DNA from: CAKOSP01 sp964404455
GTDB lineage: Bacteria > Bacillota_I > Bacilli_A > RF39 > UBA660
DNA length: 6,164 nucleotides
NCBI GenBank assembly: GCA_964404455.1
Contig: CAYOJY010000050.1
Span: 1-6,164 of the forward strand
Direction of reading: 5' to 3'
The notes under the pieces are model-generated. The model was not told the DNA's origin, made no database searches, and worked only from the letters and a program-made list of their open reading frames with translations. Of the stretch, positions 1-4,960 are shown piece after piece. Numbering within the stretch: position 1 is the first letter of the stretch; each line of letters starts with the position of its first letter. The translations under genes and the position numbers were made by a program.

Positions 1-999
1 CAATTAAAACTACAAAAAGAAGAAATACCAATCCCAACATTATCTGAAGCAATATTAGCTAATAATGGTGGAGTTACAGCAATATCAGCTAAAGGGAATC
101 CAGACTTTGCAACAGCAGCTACAACAAATGAAGGAATGTATGCAATGGCAGATGATTATGGAACAAGCTACTATTTTAGAGGGGCAGTGGACAATAACTG
201 GGTAAAATTTGCTGATATGTACTGGAGAATAGTTAGAGTAAATGGTGATAATAGTGTCAAACTAATCTATAGTGGAACAACAGCTCCAACGGAAAGCCAA
301 AAAGCGGTAATGACCGGAACCGGAACCCAAATAGGGACACAAGCATTTAATCCAACATATAATAGTGCTGAATATGTGGGCTATATGTATACCTTAGGAG
401 AGCAGCGAGGCTTAGGAACTGCCAGTACCATGAAAACATATTTAGAAAACTGGTATTCAAATAACTTAGCAAGTTATGATAATAAAATAGCAGATACAAT
501 ATTTTGTAATGATCGTAGTACATACTCAGGAACTCTTTGTGATCAAAATTTTACCGGAAATGGAGTAGGAACAACCCCAACATGGTTTGGAGCAGCAAGA
601 AGATTAATAAATGCCAGTTCATGGGCACCAATCGGAGCAGGACCAAGCTTAGTGTGTCCGCATAAGGATGATGCATTTACAAAAGCAGATACGACAAAAG
701 GAAATGGAAAAACACAAGAAAAGGTTGGTTTATTAACTGCAGACGAAGCGTCAATAGCCGGCTTAATAGCCGGCACAAACACCAATGCGAACTATTTATA
801 TACAAATAGTAACTACTGGTTAGGCTCACCGGGTGGTTATTATAATACTGCTCCTGAGTTTTATATGGATTCAATGGGTAGTTTGGTTCATGTTCGTGTG
901 ACTGATAGTAATGGCGTGCGCATGGTAATTTCATTGTCATCTGATATCTATTCGTCAACTGGGAATGGAACGTGGAATAACCCATATGTGATAAATTAA
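1..999 (+). CDS. DUF6273-like / C-type-lectin-like surface protein, 5' end outside window
   Basis: The frame is open from base 1, so the 332 visible residues are the C-terminal part of a longer protein. The ATG at 136 lies inside the conserved domain, has no convincing ribosome site, and is not the true start. Visible signatures are an N-terminal TLSEAILANNGG stretch, DDYGTSYYFRGAVDNNWVKF, YWRIVRVNGDNSVKLIYSGT, GLLTADE, NYWLGSP, then GVRMVISLSSD and a WNNPYVIN tail. This order (WRIVRVNG, LLTADE, YW-x-x-SP, GVR-x-VISL) is what I recall of DUF6273-type domains in gut Bacillota surface proteins, which are thought to have a formylglycine-enzyme/C-type-lectin-like fold. Ligand and role are unknown; extracellular location is inferred from the family, since no signal peptide or anchor is in view. 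Codons are largely A-ending in the first part, unlike the T-ending genes downstream, and shift to T-ending after about 841. The gene ends at TAA 997-999, just before a strong terminator. Confidence 0.75.
   Translation, partial: QLKLQKEEIPIPTLSEAILANNGGVTAISAKGNPDFATAATTNEGMYAMADDYGTSYYFRGAVDNNWVKFADMYWRIVRVNGDNSVKLIYSGTTAPTESQKAVMTGTGTQIGTQAFNPTYNSAEYVGYMYTLGEQRGLGTASTMKTYLENWYSNNLASYDNKIADTIFCNDRSTYSGTLCDQNFTGNGVGTTPTWFGAARRLINASSWAPIGAGPSLVCPHKDDAFTKADTTKGNGKTQEKVGLLTADEASIAGLIAGTNTNANYLYTNSNYWLGSPGGYYNTAPEFYMDSMGSLVHVRVTDSNGVRMVISLSSDIYSSTGNGTWNNPYVIN
753..774 (+). repeat. 12-bp-period tandem repeat with hairpin potential inside the surface gene
   Basis: AATAGCCGGC occurs at 753-762 and again at 765-774, separated by TT. 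It encodes the repeated IAG of SIAGLIAGT. Because GCCGGC is its own reverse complement, the two copies can also pair as a 6-bp all-GC stem around a TTAATA loop. This is unusually GC-rich for the region. It may be a simple 12-bp duplication; no function is shown. Confidence 0.6.
841..963 (+). other. Codon-composition switch over the C-terminal lectin-like segment
   Basis: Of the 41 codons here, 5 end in A and 23 end in T. In the first 45 codons of the same reading frame 31 end in A, and over 721-840 the count is 13 of 40. The segment covers the part between the YWLGSP motif and the SSD after GVRMVISL, which in C-type-lectin-like variable proteins forms the exposed ligand-binding region. Many codons are of NNT form (TAT, AAT, ACT, GCT, CCT, GTT, CAT, CGT). 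The switch is seen directly; that it marks a diversified or recombined cassette is inference. Confidence 0.4.
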
Positions 1000-1029
1000 G
1001 GCCGAAGAGAAAAAATTAACATTAATAGG

Positions 1030-1056
1030 CTCCTCAACATTAAGTGAGGAGTTTTT
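1030..1056 (+). terminator. Intrinsic terminator after the surface-protein gene
   Basis: CTCCTCA (1030-1036) pairs perfectly with TGAGGAG (1045-1051) around an 8-nt loop, followed directly by five T residues (1052-1056). The stem starts about 30 bases after the stop codon and should isolate the upstream gene from the nuclease gene. Confidence 0.9.
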
Positions 1057-1081
1057 AATATTACAAAATTGGCTATTTTTG

Positions 1082-1111
1082 TTGAGGACTTAATTGTTGA
1101 TGTGATATAAT
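1082..1111 (+). promoter_or_regulatory. Sigma-A-type promoter for the nuclease gene
   Basis: A perfect TATAAT -10 box lies at 1106-1111, preceded by TGA, giving an extended -10 (TG at 1103-1104). The -35 candidate TTGAGG (1082-1087) is 18 bases upstream. Transcription should start near 1117-1119, leaving a leader of only about 12 bases that still contains the ribosome site GAGGT at 1121-1125, 5 bases before the ATG. Confidence 0.7.
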
Positions 1112-1130
1112 TCTTTATATGAGGTAAGTA

Positions 1131-1703
1131 ATGAAATTTAAATTATTAATTATATTAATTGGATTATTTTTAATAAATACGGAAGTATTAGCTAGTGAGA
1201 AAATTTTAGTAACATTAAATAAATGTGTTGATGGCGACACCGCTTGGGTTAATTATGAAAATACTAAAATAAAAATTCGTTTTTTAGGAATTGATACTCC
1301 TGAATCAACTAATAAAAAAGAAAAATATGGAGATGTTGCTAGCGAATTTACCTGTAATCATTTGATGAATGCTCAAAATTTAATGATTGAATATGATGAG
1401 AATAGTGAGAAGGAAGATTTGTACAAAAGACAACTTGTCTGGGTTTTTATTGATGATGAATTACTTCAAACTAAAATAATAAAAAATGGACTGGGCAAAG
1501 TTGCTTATATATATGGGGATTATAAATATGTTAATAATTTATATGAAGCGGAGGAATATGCTCGAAAAAATCATTTGAAAATTTGGGAAAAGGAAAATAA
1601 AGAGAGTAATATTCCTTTATATATAGCTGTTGGTGCATTGATTGTTGTATATTTATTTGTTCCTAAAAGGTATATAAAATTATTGAAATTAAAAAAATTA
1701 TAA
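1131..1703 (+). CDS. Secreted, membrane-anchored thermonuclease (SNase family)
   Basis: A 190-residue nuclease of the staphylococcal nuclease family, which hydrolyses DNA and RNA with Ca2+. Residues 1-21 form a signal peptide (K2, K4, hydrophobic core, VLA before SE). VDGDT (33-37) holds the equivalent of Asp21 at D36. The motif IRFLGIDTPES (49-59) supplies R50, D55, T56 and E58, matching Arg35, Asp40, Thr41 and Glu43 of the S. aureus enzyme; R100 in LYKRQ matches Arg87. NGLGKVAYIY (119-128) matches the conserved QGLAKVAYVY. The catalytic set is therefore complete. Residues 161-178 are a hydrophobic membrane segment followed by a Lys/Arg-rich tail (KRYIKLLKLKK), so the enzyme should sit on the outer face of the membrane. 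Cysteines C32 and C75 could form a disulfide. Probable roles are nucleic-acid scavenging or degradation of extracellular DNA. The ATG at 1131 is supported by GAGGT at 1121-1125. Confidence 0.93.
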   Translation: MKFKLLIILIGLFLINTEVLASEKILVTLNKCVDGDTAWVNYENTKIKIRFLGIDTPESTNKKEKYGDVASEFTCNHLMNAQNLMIEYDENSEKEDLYKRQLVWVFIDDELLQTKIIKNGLGKVAYIYGDYKYVNNLYEAEEYARKNHLKIWEKENKESNIPLYIAVGALIVVYLFVPKRYIKLLKLKKL

Positions 1704-1728
1704 GATATTATTTTAAATATTAGCGATA

Positions 1729-1766
1729 TATACAAAAATAATCTTTCGTGATAAAATATATATAAT
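1729..1766 (+). promoter_or_regulatory. Candidate promoter for the two membrane-protein genes
   Basis: Two -10 candidates lie in the 81-base gap. TAAAAT at 1752-1757 has an extended TG (1749-1750) and a weak -35, TATACA (1729-1734), at 17 bases. A perfect TATAAT at 1761-1766 has no good -35. No terminator separates this gene from the nuclease gene, so read-through is also possible. AT-rich sequence makes chance matches likely. Confidence 0.4.
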
Positions 1767-1784
1767 GTAGAGAGGGTTGTTATA

Positions 1785-3824
1785 ATGAATGAAGAAAAAG
1801 AAATAATTGAAATAAAGCAAACTGAAATTTTACCAGATGAACCTATTGTAAAAGAGGTTGTTAATAAAAAACCAAAGTTTAAGTTTAGTTTTAAAAATAT
1901 GACTAAAAAACAAAAAATAATTATTTTGATAATTTCAGTTTTATTACTTCTTTGCGTGGGATTGCTAGTATTTTATTTTTTAACAAAGAATTCTAATGAA
2001 ACTCCAAAAGAAGAACCTATTGTAATTGAAAAAGATAATTATCGCTATAAAGATGGTAGCCTTTATTTTTTAAATGCTAATGATGAAGAAATTGGTAGTT
2101 ATGAATGCATTAATAAAAGTGAATTTAATTGTATGGTAGCGTATTTTTCGAATGAAGATAATTTTAATCAGACAATATATAAATATGAAGATGAGACTGA
2201 TGTTTTAATTCGTAGTTTTGTTTATAATGATAACTTTGTATTTGTTTTTGATAATGAAAAATTAGATACTGAAGAAGTAAAATTATATAATATTGAAAAA
2301 AAGGAAGTTATTGATACATATAAATTAGTTAAAAAAGGGGAAGAAAATAATGTTATTCTTAAAAATTCTGAGGATAATTATGGTTTAATAAGTTTTGCTA
2401 CTGAAATTGAAGAAAAACTACCTTTTACTTATAAATATTTAGGTAAGATAGCTAATAAAGAAAATTTTGTTTTTGAAAATGAAAAAGGAAAAGGCATTAT
2501 TAATTTAGATAAAAAAGTTTTAACCAGTAAAATTAAATTAGAGATTGTAGATTATAATGATAAATATATTGTGACAAAAAATGAGAATAGTTATTTATTA
2601 ATTGATTATAAAGGAAATGAATTAAGTTTAAAATACGATTTTATTGGAATCAAAGAAAAATATATTGCTTTTGTTTTAGAAAATTTATTATATATTAAAG
2701 ATGAAAATTTAAATAAAATAAATGAAGAAGGCTTAAAATTAGAAAATAATAAATATAATTTAGTGTATTATTTTAATAAAGATGATGGGAAGAAAATAGA
2801 CGAAGAAAGGGCATTTTTATTAAAAGAAGAAAATGAGGAATTAATAGTTGATATTAATCAAGAATTAAAAAAATATAATATTTATGAACCATTAATTAAT
2901 GCCAAAAATAATTATATTAATTACTTAGATGGTGTTATTTATGTATATCATGATTTGGCTAAAAATGAATTAATGGGAAAATATAAATGTTCGAATAAAA
3001 ATATTGTTAAAAAGGATACCGTAAGTTTTGAAAATTGTTTTGTTGCTAAAGAGACTAAGTTATTAAATCGTCTTGATAGTGGTAAAAATCCTGGTTTTAT
3101 ACCAATATATAATAATCGTTTCATATTTGTTAATGATCAGAAAAATTTAACTGTAAATAATAATATTGTTTTATGGGATTTAATTGAACAAAAAAGTTTA
3201 GCTAATTATGCCAGTGTAGATGTTGGTTATTATAACGATGAAAATATTGCATTAGCTGATGCTGGTAATTTATTGATTATGGCTCAAAATGCTAATAAAG
3301 AATATGGAATGATAAAAATGAATCTAAGTACAGTTTCGGGAATTATTCCATTTAAAGCCAGTTCAATTGTTTATTTTAATAATAATTTTTTAGTTAAAAA
3401 AACTGATGGAACATATCATCTTCATAGTGAAGATGGGACAGAATTAACTAATCCTAATTCAAGTATTAAAAATGAAATAATTGATTATAAGTCTAATGGC
3501 TACCTGGTAGTAAAAGATCCAAGTGAAAAATATTTAGTATATAGTTTAACCGGGACTATTGTGAGCAATCAATTAAAATATGTTAAATTAGGAAATAGTT
3601 TTTATGCGGGGGTTAATGATAATAATGAACTTGAGGTTTATTCTTATGATAATCCTAAAACTAATATATTATTAGAAAAAATTTCAATAGTTAAAACAAG
3701 TGATTATAAAAATTCATTTGATTTTACTGATAGTTTAACAACAATTAATTTAAAAGTATATAAAACAGCTGAAGAGTTTGATGTTTATAAATTTGATAAT
3801 ACGGGTAAGGAAATAATATCATGA
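1785..3824 (+). CDS. Single-pass membrane protein with two tandem WG-repeat-like ectodomain modules
   Basis: Function is not recognised. The 679-residue protein has a cytoplasmic N-terminus (1-44, acidic then Lys-rich at 28-44), one membrane helix (45-66) and a large, probably external, C-terminal part. The ectodomain is an internal duplication. Module 1 (about 88-318) and module 2 (about 381-630) each start with a DG motif (YKDGSLYF; YLDGVIYVY), then G-x-Y-x-C and a second cysteine (C108/C116; C402/C418), then short strand-like units such as NYGLISF...PFTYKYLGKI and EYGMIKM...IPFKASSIVYF, and YIVTK...IDYKGNEL versus YLVVK...YSLTGTIV. The units resemble WG/beta-propeller repeats, suggesting binding rather than catalysis; no catalytic motif was found. 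AGAGGG (1771-1776) supports the ATG at 1785, 8 bases away. The TGA stop overlaps the next start (ATGA), implying coupled translation with a gene that encodes a third copy of the module. Its charged, Lys/Asn/Glu/Asp-rich composition fits the AT-rich genome. Confidence 0.85.
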   Translation: MNEEKEIIEIKQTEILPDEPIVKEVVNKKPKFKFSFKNMTKKQKIIILIISVLLLLCVGLLVFYFLTKNSNETPKEEPIVIEKDNYRYKDGSLYFLNANDEEIGSYECINKSEFNCMVAYFSNEDNFNQTIYKYEDETDVLIRSFVYNDNFVFVFDNEKLDTEEVKLYNIEKKEVIDTYKLVKKGEENNVILKNSEDNYGLISFATEIEEKLPFTYKYLGKIANKENFVFENEKGKGIINLDKKVLTSKIKLEIVDYNDKYIVTKNENSYLLIDYKGNELSLKYDFIGIKEKYIAFVLENLLYIKDENLNKINEEGLKLENNKYNLVYYFNKDDGKKIDEERAFLLKEENEELIVDINQELKKYNIYEPLINAKNNYINYLDGVIYVYHDLAKNELMGKYKCSNKNIVKKDTVSFENCFVAKETKLLNRLDSGKNPGFIPIYNNRFIFVNDQKNLTVNNNIVLWDLIEQKSLANYASVDVGYYNDENIALADAGNLLIMAQNANKEYGMIKMNLSTVSGIIPFKASSIVYFNNNFLVKKTDGTYHLHSEDGTELTNPNSSIKNEIIDYKSNGYLVVKDPSEKYLVYSLTGTIVSNQLKYVKLGNSFYAGVNDNNELEVYSYDNPKTNILLEKISIVKTSDYKNSFDFTDSLTTINLKVYKTAEEFDVYKFDNTGKEIIS

Positions 3825-4732
3825 AAAACTTAAAGGATAAAGAGGCTTTTATTTTAATAATTATTTTATTACTTGTTTTTCTACCCTTTAGTATATATGG
3901 GACAATTAAAAAAATTCAAGTGTTTAGGGCTGGAGAAAATCCGAATAAGGAACATTTTAAAAATGGTCATTTGTATTTTTATGATAATAAACTTTATTTA
4001 GGAAAATATAAGTGTATTAGTGAAAAATGTGATTTTGCTAAATCTGTTGAAGAAACTGAAAATATTAATTATTATACTGAAGGAAAAAAAGAATATTTAC
4101 CGATAATAAAGAAAAAATATGCTTTTATTAACGATAATAATAAAATATTATTATATGACATAAATTTAGCTAGAATAGTTATTGAAATGGATGCCATTAA
4201 ATTTTATAATCAAAATATTGAAAATAATGTTTTATTAATTCAAAAAGATAATCGCTGGGGAGTTATTTCTCTTGATAATATGGCAATGGTAATTAATTAT
4301 AATTATGATTATCTTGGTTTAGTAAATCGAATGGAAAATAATTTGATTAAAAGTGATAAAATGATTGCCAGTAATGCGAGTAGATATTATTTGATTGATA
4401 ATAGAGGAACTATTTTATCAACAACATTCTCGGCTAGTATACATAATTTTAATGAAAATTATATAGTTACTAAAAGTGGTCGTTATAATATATATAATTA
4501 TCAAGGTGTTCAGTTTTTAGAAGATTTTATAATTGATGATATCAAGTTAACTGAAAATTATGTTGGTGTAGTAAGAAATAAAGTTTTATATATTTATAAA
4601 AAATTATCCGAAGCCCATCTTGATAATATTCCGGCTTTAGAATATAAAACTATTAATTTAATTGAAAAAGAAAAAAATATAGATGTATATATTGATGGAA
4701 AATTAACTAAATCAGTTGCAACTGATAAATAG
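3821..4732 (+). CDS. Membrane-anchored WG-repeat-like protein, paralogue of the upstream gene
   Basis: Function is not recognised. The 303-residue protein has a short Lys-rich N-terminus, one membrane helix or uncleaved signal anchor (about 9-27) and an external domain. It is a one-module paralogue of the 679-residue protein: FKNGHLYFYDN (46-56), GKYKC with cysteines C65 and C70, IND...ILLYDINLARI (103-119), DNRWGVISL...INYNYDYLGLV (143-168), YYLIDNRGTIL (189-199), NENYIVTKSG (211-220), YNYQGVQFL (225-233) and ENYVGVVRNKVLYIY (245-259). DNRWG with a following YDY-x-G is the clearest WG-repeat-like unit in the pair. The start codon overlaps the previous stop (ATGA, 3821-3824) and has AAGGA at 3807-3811, 9 bases upstream, so translation is probably coupled and the two proteins may act together. 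The gene ends in TAG 4730-4732; the valS promoter lies over its last codons. Confidence 0.85.
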   Translation: MKNLKDKEAFILIIILLLVFLPFSIYGTIKKIQVFRAGENPNKEHFKNGHLYFYDNKLYLGKYKCISEKCDFAKSVEETENINYYTEGKKEYLPIIKKKYAFINDNNKILLYDINLARIVIEMDAIKFYNQNIENNVLLIQKDNRWGVISLDNMAMVINYNYDYLGLVNRMENNLIKSDKMIASNASRYYLIDNRGTILSTTFSASIHNFNENYIVTKSGRYNIYNYQGVQFLEDFIIDDIKLTENYVGVVRNKVLYIYKKLSEAHLDNIPALEYKTINLIEKEKNIDVYIDGKLTKSVATDK

Positions 4733-4744
4733 TTTTGTTAAAAT
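4716..4744 (+). promoter_or_regulatory. Promoter of the T-box/valS unit, overlapping the upstream gene end
   Basis: TTGCAA (4716-4721) and TAAAAT (4739-4744) are separated by exactly 17 bases, and transcription would begin near 4750-4752, just where the T-box stem I begins (4752). Each box deviates from consensus (4/6 and 5/6), but spacing and position relative to the leader fit well. The -35 box lies inside the coding end of the upstream gene. Confidence 0.6.
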
Positions 4745-4751
4745 AAATTTA

Positions 4752-4939
4752 TTAAACGAAGACGTTTGAGGAGTACTTAATTTATAATTTAAAGAGAATT
4801 AGCAAATAGGTGAAAGCTAATAATTATGATTAAGGAAGGTTGCAAAAAGAGTTTAAACGAATAATGCGCGTTAAGCATTTGAGTATAAATTAAGGTGGTA
4901 CCACGACTAATTCGTCCTTTGGAAGTATTAGTCTTTTTT
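4752..4939 (+). promoter_or_regulatory. Valine-specific T-box riboswitch upstream of valS
   Basis: The leader reads the charging state of tRNA-Val and permits valS transcription when uncharged tRNA binds. The diagnostic T-box AAGGTGGTACCACG is at 4892-4905; its TGGT (4896-4899) can pair with a tRNA 3' ACCA end, implying discriminator base A. Stem I can be traced: TTAAAC 4752-4757 with GTTTAA 4851-4856 at the base, TTTG 4765-4768 with CAAA 4843-4846, CTTAAT 4776-4781 with ATTAAG 4829-4834, TATAATT 4783-4789 with AATTATG 4822-4828, and ATTAGC 4798-4803 with GCTAAT 4816-4821. AGTA (4772-4775), AGAGA (4793-4797) and the GGTG loop (4809-4812) are typical T-box elements. The specifier loop 3' strand is GAAGGTTG (4835-4842); GTT at 4839-4841 is a Val codon followed by a purine. 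The antiterminator AATTA 4888-4892 with TAATT 4908-4912 competes with the terminator. Confidence 0.95.
4905..4939 (+). terminator. T-box-controlled attenuator terminator
   Basis: GACTAAT (4905-4911) pairs with ATTAGTC (4927-4933), with an inner TCC/GGA stem (4915-4917 with 4921-4923), followed by six T (4934-4939). Its 5' arm includes TAAT (4908-4911), which is also needed by the antiterminator, so the two structures are mutually exclusive. Confidence 0.93.
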
Positions 4940-4960
4940 AATAAAGAAAGGATTAAGGTA

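Noticed and set aside
543..985. Two reverse-strand open frames of 80 and 102 residues inside the surface-protein gene
   Set aside because: Both are antisense to a convincing conserved coding frame, have no recognisable domain or ribosome site, and one is low-complexity in Ser/Leu/Tyr.
136..999. ATG at 136 as the true start of the surface protein
   Set aside because: The frame is open and family-like from base 1, and the ATG lies within the conserved domain without a suitable ribosome site.
1705..1725. AT-only hairpin (ATATT/AATAT) after the nuclease gene as a terminator
   Set aside because: The stem is only about five A-T pairs and is not followed by a T tract.
3820..3833. TGA at 3822-3824 read as Trp, extending the 679-residue protein
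   Set aside because: It would add only three residues before TAA, and TGG is used for every tryptophan elsewhere in the window.
1785..4732. Enzymatic function for the two paralogous membrane proteins
   Set aside because: No nucleotide-binding, peptidase, kinase or glycosidase motif is visible; the repeated beta-strand-like units point to a binding or structural role only.
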